A stretch of DNA of 64,000 nucleotides from Moesziomyces globuligerus (Eukaryota > Basidiomycota > Ustilaginomycetes > Ustilaginales > Ustilaginaceae). The notes below the pieces were generated by a model, which was not told the origin of the DNA, searched no databases, and worked only from the letters and a program-made list of their open reading frames with translations. Below are positions 20,269 to 30,637 of this stretch, one piece after another; the stretch's first letter is position 1, and every line of letters starts with the position of its first letter. Made by a program: the position numbers and the translations under genes. The DNA lies in NCBI GenBank assembly GCA_030849465.1, contig JARVLF010000006.1, positions 124,001-188,000 of the forward strand, in the 5' to 3' direction.

Positions 20269-20700
20269 AGCAATGTGCAGTTCTTCCACGCAAATGCCAA
20301 TGACAGTGCTGTGTGGTCGGGCAAGAAGTCGGCGTCGTGTGAGCGTGGTGCTAGCAGCCGAAGCGGGGGAGGGTGTGTTGAGCACAGGTGATGGAGGAAA
20401 TCGCCGGACTTCGTCGGTTTCCGATTGAAATTTCGCTCAGACGGAAAACTGGCCGTTGCGCTTTGTTGTGCCGCGCACGGGCGGCAGACCGCGCGGCACA
20501 AGTGCCGTGTGGGGCCCGCAAAACGACGATGTGGAGGACAGCGAGCGATGCTGCACGATCTGACGTTGTTGGGTCCTTCTTGATCCTCTCGGTCTTCGTC
20601 GTGCGACCAACTCACTCCTCTTCTTCTTAAGCTCATCCGCTCCGCTTCAGCTCGACTCACCTTTTCCCACCCCCTTCCCACCACATCGTCTACATCAGTC
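20269..20700. other. Promoter region of galactokinase
   Basis: A 432-bp stretch between the Zn2Cys6 gene and GAL1. It holds an 11-bp inverted repeat at 20414-20424 and, nearer the ATG, a pyrimidine-rich leader. No TATA box is clear. Confidence 0.5.
20414..20424. promoter_or_regulatory. Inverted repeat TCGG-TTT-CCGA upstream of galactokinase
   Basis: A perfect palindrome with a 3-bp spacer, containing CGG and CCG half-sites as bound by Zn2Cys6 dimers. It is about 280 bp upstream of the GAL1 ATG. The Gal4 spacing of 11 is not met, so a different regulator would be needed. Candidate only. Confidence 0.2.
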
Positions 20701-22335
20701 ATGACGTCCAAAGTCAACGACCCTGTGCCACTCGTCGGCTCGCTCGACCACATCTACTCGCCTGCCGGCGTGCTCAAGAACGGCAAGCGTTGGGACGAGC
20801 TCGCGACCAGGTTCGCCGAAGCCTACAGCGGCGAGCAGCCCGACTTTATCGCTCGTGCACCCGGTCGCGTCAACCTCATCGGCGAGCACATTGACTACGT
20901 CGGTTTCTCCGTCTTCCCTGCTGCCATCGAGAAGGACATCCTCATGGCTACCAAGGTCTCCTACTCTTCGTCCCCAGTCGACAAGGTGCAGGTCGTGCTC
21001 AAGAACACCACTCCGCGATTCGCAGTCAACACATTTGAGTCCGCGTACAGCTCGACTGACGACGTCAAGCTGCTCGACCAGGGCGACGAGCGCTGGGCCA
21101 ACTACTTCAAGGTCGCCTTCAAGGGCCTTCACTCGCATCTTCCCGCACACGTCCTCGACGCCAAGAACGACAAGCGCCCCGTCAAGATCGAAGTGCTCGT
21201 CGACGGCACCATCCCGCCCGAGAGTAGTCTCAGCTCCAGCGCTGCCATGACAACGTGCAGCAGCATTGTCGTGCTCGAGGCCTTTGGTGCGCGCGAGCTC
21301 ATCGACCGCAAGGAGATGGCCGAGGTCGCCATCGAGTCCGAACGACTCGTCGGCGTCAACTCGGGCGGCATGGACCAGTCCGCATCCATCTTTGGCATTC
21401 CCCACCATGCGCTCTACATCTCGTTCTTCCCCACGCTCACCGTGCAGCCCACCCGTCTGCCGCCCAGCTCGCCCGACCATACCTTTGTCATCGTCAACTC
21501 GCTCGTCGTCTCGGACAAGAAGGTCACCGGGCCCGTCAACTACAACCTGCGCGTGGTCGAGACTCGTATGGCGGCACGTGCGCTGGCGCACTATCTCGGC
21601 CTCGCCGCTGCTAAGCAGGGTGCGTGCCGGGACCTTCGCGGCGTGCTCGAGACCTACTTTTCCGAAAACGGCGGTGCGGGCCGTCTGCAGATCGAGATGG
21701 AGAACAGCAGTGCAGTCGCCGAGACGCTCGAGCGCTCGGGTGAGGAGGCTGCGCGCATCAAGGTGTTCGAGGAAAAGGTGGATGCGCTGTACGCCTCGGC
21801 AGCACTCAAGGATGGTCTGCCGCGTGCTGAGGTCGAGAAGCTTACGGGCTACACTGGCGACGAGTTCGATGCCGAGTTCCTCAGCTCGTTCCCCATCCGT
21901 GCCGAAGCCTTCCAGCTCTACCTTCGCTCGAAGCACGTCTTTACCGAGGCGCTGCGCGTGCTCCAGTTCCAGGCGCTCTGCCAGCAAACCGCCTCGGGCT
22001 CGTCCGAGTCGGCCAGGGTCGTGTACGAACAGCTCGGCAACCTCATGGACGGCTCTCAGCAGTCGCTGCGCGACCTGTACAACTGCAGCTGCGATGAGCT
22101 CAACCAGATCATCGACATCGCCAAGCGCAACGGCAGCCTCGGTAGCAGACTCACGGGCGCTGGCTGGGGCGGTTGCACCGTCCACCTCGTCCCCAAACCC
22201 AAGGTCGAGGTCTTCATCTCCGCCATGCGCTCCCAGTACTACGCCAAGAAGTTCCCCGACCTCTCACAGTCCCAGCTCGAAGACGCGTGCTTCGACACAC
22301 AGCCCGCCGGCGGCGCCTGCGTGTACAAGGTTTAG
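20701..22335 (+). CDS. GAL1: Galactokinase
   Basis: 544 residues from the ATG at 20701. It phosphorylates galactose with ATP in the Leloir pathway in the cytosol. The galactokinase signature GRVNLIGEHIDY is at residues 55-66. The GHMP ATP-binding loop is at about 174-182 (ESSLSSSAA). A C-terminal GHMP segment GSRLTGAGWGGCTV follows near residue 480. The loop has Glu-Ser where many galactokinases have Gly-Ser-Gly, a variation that still keeps the SSSAA core. Length (544) is close to yeast Gal1 (528). The SSSAA core includes the Ser-Ala that the non-catalytic yeast Gal3 has lost, so it is predicted to be an active enzyme. No uridylyltransferase or epimerase gene is adjacent, so there is no complete GAL cluster in this window. 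Confidence 0.95.
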   Translation: MTSKVNDPVPLVGSLDHIYSPAGVLKNGKRWDELATRFAEAYSGEQPDFIARAPGRVNLIGEHIDYVGFSVFPAAIEKDILMATKVSYSSSPVDKVQVVLKNTTPRFAVNTFESAYSSTDDVKLLDQGDERWANYFKVAFKGLHSHLPAHVLDAKNDKRPVKIEVLVDGTIPPESSLSSSAAMTTCSSIVVLEAFGARELIDRKEMAEVAIESERLVGVNSGGMDQSASIFGIPHHALYISFFPTLTVQPTRLPPSSPDHTFVIVNSLVVSDKKVTGPVNYNLRVVETRMAARALAHYLGLAAAKQGACRDLRGVLETYFSENGGAGRLQIEMENSSAVAETLERSGEEAARIKVFEEKVDALYASAALKDGLPRAEVEKLTGYTGDEFDAEFLSSFPIRAEAFQLYLRSKHVFTEALRVLQFQALCQQTASGSSESARVVYEQLGNLMDGSQQSLRDLYNCSCDELNQIIDIAKRNGSLGSRLTGAGWGGCTVHLVPKPKVEVFISAMRSQYYAKKFPDLSQSQLEDACFDTQPAGGACVYKV

Positions 22336-25300
22336 ACGTTTGTCTGAGTAGAGCTCGCATCGTTTCAGCGCCCTCGTGCTTCGCAATGTGATACCGCGCG
22401 GTGTTGTCACCTCTGCTGGTAGCGTGTGCGAGAGAGTTGTACCAGTCGAGTCGTGCGTGTTTCGATCGGTGACACGGCTGCGACATGAGACTGTCCAGAC
22501 GAGCATTAGAGAGGACAAGCTCTGGCTCATGCGATAGCAAGGCGCTTTGGCCTTCACCATCACCTTTTCATAGCGCCTCAGCCCGGTTCGAGCAACTGAT
22601 GCTTTCAAGACGATACATTACAATCTGTACTTGGCCTTCTGATGCTGCGAGAGCCTACAGAGTCCTGTAATCCAGCACTGCTTCCCCCCGAATCGCCATC
22701 TCTTTCAGCTTGGTCTGAGCCCTATTTGCTGCTTTGGCAGCGCTCAAGTGCGCCACTGAGATTTTGGTCAGGCTTCTTATCCGAAGGGCTCAGACGATCA
22801 CTGCATGCTATCTATCGGAGCGTCTGACTCGCTGGCCGATTTCGCGATGCGGCTGTGCGCGGAGGACAAGAAGGGTGATTCAATCGCCGCCACGCAAAGC
22901 AAGTCAGAAGATGGTGCCACGTTGTCAAACGCCGTGCAGGTGGCAAGCGCGATGCATTGTCTGCGGCCGAGCCATGAGGTGAAAGCTAGCTTAACCGACA
23001 GGAGAGGGGGTTTCCCGAAGTGGTTCGAAAGCAAGTGGCATTCGGCAAGCGCGTCAAGCGAGACAGGCGAGCGTATCCTGGCTATTTGCGGCTGCAAGCG
23101 AGCGCGGGCGTAGTCGCTAAGCCTCCATGCACGGGGCGCACGGTGGATCGCTTGACGCCGCACTGGCGGCTGCGAGCACATGAATTGAGGCTGACAGAAG
23201 TCGCACAAGCCGCTAAGTTAGCATGAATCGCAAGAGTTGGCCGATGGCGCACAATGCGTGGGCTTCATTTCGCCACTGACAGCCGTCGGAAGCCTAGGTG
23301 CACATCCGAAGCTGCACTACCAGCAATTCCGACACCTCCCACATGTCCAAGTTGTGATCCAGGCTTTCCAAGCACAGCACATGCGATCAGTCCTCGGCAC
23401 ACAGCATGGCCGAATCGAGAAGCAGCGAAAGGCGACCGCAAAGCGTAGCGTCGGTGGGAGATGGTGGGATCAGAGTCAACGCTGTTAGACTGCAAATAGC
23501 AGCCAGGTTGGGCGGATTCGATTTCATGCGCCGATCGCTTGCCGAGGCGAGAAACAAGTCTTAAAACTGCAGCCAGGTGGGCGATGAGTGGCGGGGGAGA
23601 GGAGGCGATGCCCGGCGATGCCAGGCGATGGACGAATGGCAAGTGCGTCTTGGACGGTGGCCGCTCGACTCAAAGCTGTTGCTGCGTCGGAGGCTCACAT
23701 GCCTCGTTGGCCGGTCAACCTGTGCACGGTAGCCCAACATCGGTGTACTTTTGACCACGCGATGCACTCGCCGCGGCACTCGCCGGCATGGTGTCCCGGC
23801 ATGGGAACGCGAGTGGCTGCTCGAATCGTGGCCTGATCTTCCTTGCACATTAGGCGAACACGCCACCGGCCGACGGAGTGTTATCGTAAGACTCGCTGCG
23901 CATCATGTGGAGAGTCGGCCAATCCATCCAACGGGCGACCAGCATCCGTGATCCGTGGGATGCAAAATCCGGTTCGCTTCAGGCACGCTGATCTGGACCC
24001 AGAGTCTGCCGTGCCGGCACCAAGAAGGGTCCGGGATGATAGCCGGCTGCCTCCATCAACGCGATTGTCCCGGACGACGGCGGATTCCGTGGTGTATCAG
24101 GACGGAGCGGAGAGCGGACTTCCAAGTCAGGCACCGGGGATGGTGGAATGACGATCTAGTCCGACGGCTGCGGAGCGTAGACGGAGGGCCACGCACGCAC
24201 GCAACGAAAAAAGGCGACCGTGGGTGCAATCTAGATTCATGCGTAGAATCTGTCTGGCGACTCTGGAGCGGCGGCGGAGAGAGCACGAGTGACGCAGCTC
24301 CAGGTACCGTTGACTGGAAGCAGCATGATTGGCCGGTGCGGTTGCAAGCTCGAGCTGGCGGCCTTTTACGCGCCAGAAGACGGGGCCGATAGGCGGATGT
24401 CATTGTCCTGATGTGTTTGTTCCTTACCCGTCACTTGCTACGTATGAGGCCGGCTGAATTTCTTCCGTGCTGCTGTACAGGACGAGGGACGAGGAACGAG
24501 GGGGCCCAATGACGGAGTGTGAATTCCGACAGCTGCTGGACAGCCACCGAGCCAGAGGTCTCTGCAGAGGCGCCAAGGGGCCAGGCTCTGTCCGGACCCC
24601 GTCGACTGCTTCCCACGCAATTGCTTGGGACTTTGCAAGCTTGCAAAAGCCCGGTGTGCATGGCATGGACATAACGCTGGCCCCCCCACTCGAGGGACGC
24701 TGCGACGCTGTTCTGTGATTGGATACAGCAGATGCTGCGCGGTGTATGTGATGCAGTACCTCTAGAACCGTATGCACAGGGACCTCGGATTGCTGCACCA
24801 GCTCGTGTGGCACGGAACGAGACGGAGGCATGTGCTCCGTCGAGGCCGCGTGCAGCTGTGTCGGGTCCCACGAGGCCAATAGAGCTCGCTCTGATGCGGC
24901 CCTGGAAAGACCTCGCATCCGACACGCGTGCAGCTGTGCAGGCACCCAGCTTCATCCAATCTCCGGGCGGAGCGCATCGATGTGCCTGGGCGCGCTTGGT
25001 CGCGTCGTCTGCTCGGGGCGCGCGCGTTGGGAGGCTGCGAATAGGCCGCCTTAAGCCGAAACTGGGCCTGGTGGACGCGCGGCCAGGGGCGCGTTCAAGA
25101 CACCTCTGCTACGAACGCCGCCCGTCAAGGCGGCTGTGGACAGGCGGCAGTGGCGCCCATGGCAAGGCTCACGAGAGGCGTCTCGATCCTGTACGGTGGC
25201 GCGCGCAGAGCCGCTTGGCGGTCAACCGACTGCAACATGTCTCAGATTTCTATGAACTCGAAATTTTCCTTTTCTTTTGCAGGCCTTTTGCTCATCTTGC

Positions 25301-27715
25301 GACTGGCTCGTGGCGACGGTCTCTCGAGCCTGCCTTGCTGTGCAAACTCACTATTCCCCCTTAGCTTCGGCGATTAGACCTACTCTCGCTGTTTCTCCAA
25401 TGCTGTGGAGCGAGGGCTGCTGAAGCCGCAGATGCTGCCTCACTATGCTGTCTCAGCCGGCCATCCACAGTGAGAGGAACCAACGGCGAGCTGATCGTGA
25501 CACGGCCAACGACGCTGGGCGCTGTCACTAGCTGCTTGGCTCAGACTATTTTTCCTTTTCTTTTTTTAGCGCTTCGGTCCAGCGCTGCACAGCTTTGCCC
25601 GGATAGGCTACACTTCATCGCCAAACTGGCTGCACGCACCGCAAGACCGGTGCCGAGTCCGCTCGATCCAGCCAGAGACAGCCAAGCAGTGCATCCCGCT
25701 CGCGGTGTTGTCCGAGCCCATCCACATGTGCAGCCTTGGCGCGCACGCCTCCCCCATCCACGCGACTGAGCCCTCGACAGCTGCCAAGCTCACAATCCGT
25801 GCGAAGACTCGACGAGCCGACACAGCGCAGCCGGAAGGGTAGCGACAGAGTCGTGGGGATTGGGGACCACAACAGCTCCGGGCCGCGGCGATTCAAGAGA
25901 CCGAGGAGCCACATCCATCTAGCTAGATGTGGCGTAGCACGTCACGCTTTGCCGCTCTCTCAGGCAAACTTAGCAACAATAGCGCAGCCCTGATGACGCG
26001 TCAATGGGCCTCAGATCGCAGCGGTAGCGGTAGCAGCGTGCTGCACATCTGCGTCTGTTGCTGTACCGCAGCCTGCCACGCCCACCCGCCAGAGCCGTGC
26101 CAATTTCTCTCCGCTCGCTCGCCTCGTTCGAGATGCGCCCGCCCGCATCCTACGCCGCCTTTCCCCCCAAGCGGCTACTGAGTGGTTCCGCGGCTGCGCC
26201 CACTCAGACCGACATGCACCAGGCTCGCCGCGAAGGTCTTGGGCGGCGGCCCTCTAATCGCCCCTCTTCATTCTGCCTGGCCCGGCCCCCGTCTCCCTGG
26301 GATCCAATAGCCTCCCGCGCCCTGCTCAGCCTTGCCTCCTCGGCTGCTCGTCAGGAAGTTCTGGATAGCCGAGCGAAGATCCTCATCCCACATCCCCTCT
26401 CGCCTAAGATCTCTCAGCCTCTTTTCCGATTTTAAAAAATAGCATCCCATTCTTTTTATGGCCCTAGGCGCCCTCTCGCCCTCGTCACTGGCTGTGGACA
26501 TGGGGCGAACGGCGCTTTGCCTCCTTGCGCCTGTTCACCACATCGGCGTCCGCACCTTCCGTCACCGCCTTCATCTTTTCCCTTTGCCATCACTCTCCTC
26601 GAGAGCCTTCGCTTCAATTCGCTTGTGCCGCCCAGATGTCTCAGAATCGTGCGTCGCCTGCATGTCTGTTTGCTTTTTCTTCCGTTCATGCCTCCTGCGC
26701 CCCCCCCCCCCCCCTTCTTTCCGCTGACGCCTTCCTCTCTCCCTTCACCTCGCTTGCAGCCTACCCGCCTCACCGGCACAGGCTCCTTAGCCTCCCTCTT
26801 CCTCGACGCTCCTTTCTTTCGTTGCACCTCGCGTCCCGGCAAACCGCCAGCCTCTCCCCGTCAATGTCTTACCTCCTTTGTCCACGCCAGTCGAAAATCT
26901 CAGCAGCCTCGCTTGCAGTGCTCCAAACAAACCCGGCGTCTCCTGCTTCCATGCGCGCCCTCCCTCTCCTGCTGCGCTTCCGCTGAGCTTCAACTCCCGT
27001 TCTCCTGGACCCTCTTTTCCCATCCTCCCAGGCGGCCCTCCCTCGTGCGCACGCCCCGTGGCCCTGCTCCTCGTCACCATCACTTGCCGCCCCCTTCCCT
27101 ATTCCGCCTCGCCGCCCGCCACCTCTGCATGCTGCGATGTGCTGTGCAACCCCCCCGACATTCTGCATGAGAGCTGACACACAACTCACCCAAGAACCCT
27201 GCGATACGCCGCGGCAATCAACGCCGTCTAGACTCGTCCTCAGCTAGCCCGGTCTCACACCCATGTTCCCCTCCCCCCCTCCTCGCTCGCCCTTCCGGTC
27301 CGCTTCGCCTCTGCCATCCAGACGACGCCGCCGGAGCCTCCTTCCCTTGCCCACTCACCACCATCTCTATCCCTTCTCGCACTCTTCGTCTCCTACAGTG
27401 GTTCGCTTCTTACCTCTGACCTTTGTGCTGCGCCAGTCACCACTCGTTCAGCCTCGAGCTTTAGCTCTCATCCAACTTCCCGCCTCGAGCAGTAGCAGAT
27501 CATCTCATCAAGCCTAGACTCGCATTTGCTGCCTTACATCCTTGCCACCTTTCCAAGACGGATCCTCCATCGCTCCGTGCACACATCGGCATCGGCGCTC
27601 GTAGCTCTTTCGACTCTCTTTCGGGCTCATTGGCGTGGAGCCACCCGACCGCCACAGCTTGTTCCGCCTCTCGACCCTCGATCAGGGTCGGGCAGACCTG
27701 CGCTCCTCCGCCCGC
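22336..27715. other. 5.4-kb gene-poor region upstream of a Zn2Cys6 regulator
   Basis: The largest gap in the window. Reading frames are short, overlap on all strands and show no recognisable motif or third-position bias. From about 26,050 to 27,700 the plus strand is strongly C/T-rich, including a poly(C) tract of about 15 at 26700-26714. This resembles a long pyrimidine-rich promoter or 5' leader for the gene at 27716. A short tandem repeat sits at 23604-23631. I see no transposon ends, tRNA or rRNA. Unannotated non-coding RNA or a leader intron is possible. Confidence 0.6.
23604..23631. repeat. 10-bp tandem repeat, about 2.8 copies
   Basis: GGCGATGCC(C/A) repeated twice and followed by GGCGATGG. 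It lies in the gene-poor region. No function is evident. Confidence 0.7.
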
Positions 27716-30517
27716 ATGACGACCTCGGCGCGACGTCAGCTTTTCCGCCGCTCCAAGGCCGGATGCTGGAACTGCCGTTCTAAGAAGAAGAAGTGCGACG
27801 AGCTTCGCCCGCACTGCACGCGATGCATCCGCGCCGGCGAGAACTGCCGCTATCCTGACGCAAGCTCCGAGTCGCTCCCGGACGCCAATTCGTCCATGGC
27901 GCCCAATGACTACACCTCACCCAGCATGTCCTCGTCAGCTTCGTTTCCTACCAACCTCTCGGCACATGCCGCGCCCGTGCTTGCCCGCTCCGCCTCCAAC
28001 TCGGGCTACTCGTCCCAGCATCCTTCTCGCCATTCTCAACATCACCCCTACCATCATCACCCCTATGCATCTTCGTCGAGTCATCACATGCATTCGCCAC
28101 CTCAGCATCGAGACTTTCAGATGCAACGGCCACACGCACATCAGCGACCCTCTCCGCCTCCGCAGTCTGCCTCGCATATTCCATACGTTCCCGGCTCGCA
28201 TAGCACCGCGCCCGCTCACATGTCCCAGCAGCACTACCCTCCACCGCCATTGTCAGCTAGTGCAGCTGCGGATTGGGATCACACTTCGCAGCAGCACGTG
28301 TTCAAGCGCACCCGGTACGACGACTTCTCCTCTTCATCATCTTCCACCTCCTCCAACCAGGCCTATCAGGATGCACGCGGCGCTCGGCAAGCCTTCGACG
28401 CGCATCATCGCATTCCATCGAACCACAGCCAGGAAAGTGCCAAAGGCAAGATTCGCGACACCCTCCCGCCCATTTCGCCGCACCAGCCCTACTCGATCCC
28501 CATGGGCGCCTCTGCTTCTCTACCCACCTTCAATGCCGTCTCGCCACCGCAATCCCGTGTGGTCGACTCGCCCAATCTTTCGACCCGGTCCGCAAACACT
28601 TCACCTGCAGGTCAAACCAGTCCCTTCTTCCCAAATCGCGCCAAAGAAGACAAGGGGAACGTCACGCGCGGCGATGGATTTACACACGCCTCGCGGCGAG
28701 AACCAGCTTCGAGCCATGCTGCACAGTCAGCATCGACGAATGCACCGCCAGCTGCTTCCGCTTTGGACGCGCATCAGGAGGGACACCCCGCATCTCAGGC
28801 AGCCGCAGGCATCCAACCGACTCGCCAAAAGCTCGTGCTCGACTACTCATCGACGGAGCCGGATACCGAAGAACTGCTGGCCGAGCTCCACTCTTACTCG
28901 GTCTCGACAGTGACGCAGCAGACGAAGGGTTCCAAGGCCTACTTCCGCTTCCTGCACAGCATCGCACGCATGGGACAGGGTCAAGCTATGGCGCATGCGC
29001 TCGCGGCCATGGTCGCGACGCAACGGGCCAAGCGCCTGTGTCGGTCTCCTCCGCGCCAGGACGTTCCCGCCGCCGAGAATGGCCGCGGGGAAAGACCTTC
29101 GAGCCGCGATGGATCTTCTTCAACGGTGCCGCAGGATCGTGCGGGTGAAAAGCGAGCGCTCGAGGCTCGGCGCGCGCAGGCTGCTGAGCTCATGGAGCTT
29201 GCCGACCGCCATCATCTTGCGGCGATCAAGGCGCTGCAGATGCAATCGCAACCGAGCCGACGCCGTCGCTTTTCGGTGATCGAGAGCAACTCGAACCACA
29301 GTGCCGACGAGCTGCCCGTGGGCAGCAACGCAGCTGCCATGATGCTGCTCATCCTCGCCTGCAGCTTTGCGGGCAAGTCGCTGATGCTGCCGTCGTACTT
29401 CAACCAGTGCGAGCACTTCCTTGCGGATGCCGTGGAGCATGTCTCGTCGCATCGACTCTTCCCCTCGGTTACGGGCGAGCCGACGGTGGGAAACGCAGAA
29501 GATCCGCCCATCGAGGCGCCCGAGAACCTCAGCAACTATGGCCTGCTTCTGTTCCTCGGCAGTGTCGTCGGACTCTACGAGTGCTACCTTGCCATGTACA
29601 CTGCAGTCACCGACTGGGACTACAACCCGGCGCGCCTCCGCCGCCTGCTTCCGTTCAACTGGACCGAGACGGATGCGGCGATCTTTGACCAGGCGCGCGG
29701 CTGCGCTGCCGAGACGACGTACAGCGTGTCGATGGTGACGTGGGAGCTCCTCATCGAGACGCTGGATACGATGCGCAAGCTGCGACGTGCCGAGGCGGTG
29801 GCCTACGGCGGACGCAAGAGCAGCCGAAGTGAGGCCGAAGACGGCGCGGCGGCGCTCGACGGTCTGGCGCTGCGCGAGGAGCTGGGACTGCTGATTCGCG
29901 ACCTCGAAGCCGGCTCCTTTTGGAAGGGTTCGCACCGCATTCTCAGCGAAGCGGAGCAGCTTCAACTGCTCGAGACGCACAGTGGCCATGCAGATGCAAG
30001 CAGGGCCAAGGAGAGCGAGGCTGAAGAGGAGGCGAGCGTGCAGATGCCACCGCCGTCTGTGCCGGTGGAGGATGCAGCGAGCGTTTCGGCGACCCAGGCG
30101 TTCCAGTCTGGTGCGCTCTTTGTGACGTCTGCAGCAGGCGGGCCAAAGCAGGTCAACCGGCTGCGTCTGGCCAACCATCTCTACCGCAATGCGCTGCTGG
30201 TCGATCTGTACGTGACCGTCTTCAACCGTGCGCCGTCGAGCCTGGCGGTGCGGGAGCTCGTCTCGCGCAGCGCGGCGCTGATCGCCGTGGTCCCCGATCG
30301 GCTGGAGCAGGGTCTCATGTGGCCTGTCATGGTGCTGGGCTCGTACGCCCAGGGCGCGACCGAACGTCGCCAGATCCGCACGCTGCTCGAACGCGCCCAG
30401 TGGAAGGGCATCGCCGGCCCCGCCACCGCCTCGGACGTCGTCGAGCGCGTCTGGGCCCAGGAAGCCCTCACCTGGCGCGAAAGCGTCTCGTACTTCGGCA
30501 GCCCGTACATCTCGTAG
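27716..30517 (+). CDS. Zn2Cys6 transcription factor with Fungal_trans_2-type domain
   Basis: 933 residues from the ATG at 27716; the in-frame GTG at 27635 was not used. A complete zinc cluster lies close to the N-terminus: C17-x2-C20-x6-C27-x6-C34-x2-C37-x6-C44, with KKKK before the third Cys. This GCWNCR...C type is typical of the Upc2/Moc3-like class, and the C-terminal half (about 400-930) looks like the matching Fungal_trans_2 regulatory domain. Residues 50-380 are rich in Ser, Pro, His and Gln and probably disordered. The gene is intronless. A very long upstream region precedes it, as is common for developmental regulators. It converges with an SDR gene 120 bp downstream. Targets cannot be inferred. 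Confidence 0.85.
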   Translation: MTTSARRQLFRRSKAGCWNCRSKKKKCDELRPHCTRCIRAGENCRYPDASSESLPDANSSMAPNDYTSPSMSSSASFPTNLSAHAAPVLARSASNSGYSSQHPSRHSQHHPYHHHPYASSSSHHMHSPPQHRDFQMQRPHAHQRPSPPPQSASHIPYVPGSHSTAPAHMSQQHYPPPPLSASAAADWDHTSQQHVFKRTRYDDFSSSSSSTSSNQAYQDARGARQAFDAHHRIPSNHSQESAKGKIRDTLPPISPHQPYSIPMGASASLPTFNAVSPPQSRVVDSPNLSTRSANTSPAGQTSPFFPNRAKEDKGNVTRGDGFTHASRREPASSHAAQSASTNAPPAASALDAHQEGHPASQAAAGIQPTRQKLVLDYSSTEPDTEELLAELHSYSVSTVTQQTKGSKAYFRFLHSIARMGQGQAMAHALAAMVATQRAKRLCRSPPRQDVPAAENGRGERPSSRDGSSSTVPQDRAGEKRALEARRAQAAELMELADRHHLAAIKALQMQSQPSRRRRFSVIESNSNHSADELPVGSNAAAMMLLILACSFAGKSLMLPSYFNQCEHFLADAVEHVSSHRLFPSVTGEPTVGNAEDPPIEAPENLSNYGLLLFLGSVVGLYECYLAMYTAVTDWDYNPARLRRLLPFNWTETDAAIFDQARGCAAETTYSVSMVTWELLIETLDTMRKLRRAEAVAYGGRKSSRSEAEDGAAALDGLALREELGLLIRDLEAGSFWKGSHRILSEAEQLQLLETHSGHADASRAKESEAEEEASVQMPPPSVPVEDAASVSATQAFQSGALFVTSAAGGPKQVNRLRLANHLYRNALLVDLYVTVFNRAPSSLAVRELVSRSAALIAVVPDRLEQGLMWPVMVLGSYAQGATERRQIRTLLERAQWKGIAGPATASDVVERVWAQEALTWRESVSYFGSPYIS

Positions 30518-30637
30518 ACTTGCCAATCATCACATCCATCCTGAAACTGTATCCATAGATCACGCCCATGCTGCGTGTTGAACCATAGAAGTGAAGATCG
30601 AACGATCAACTGCATTGCACACATAGCGGATGGGGAA

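Noticed and set aside
24732..25364. 210-residue frame in the gene-poor region
   Set aside because: No recognisable domain, Arg-rich composition and no codon bias like neighbouring genes.
22336..27715. Transposon or centromere in the large gap
   Set aside because: No terminal repeats, transposase or reverse-transcriptase motifs, and no AT-rich core.
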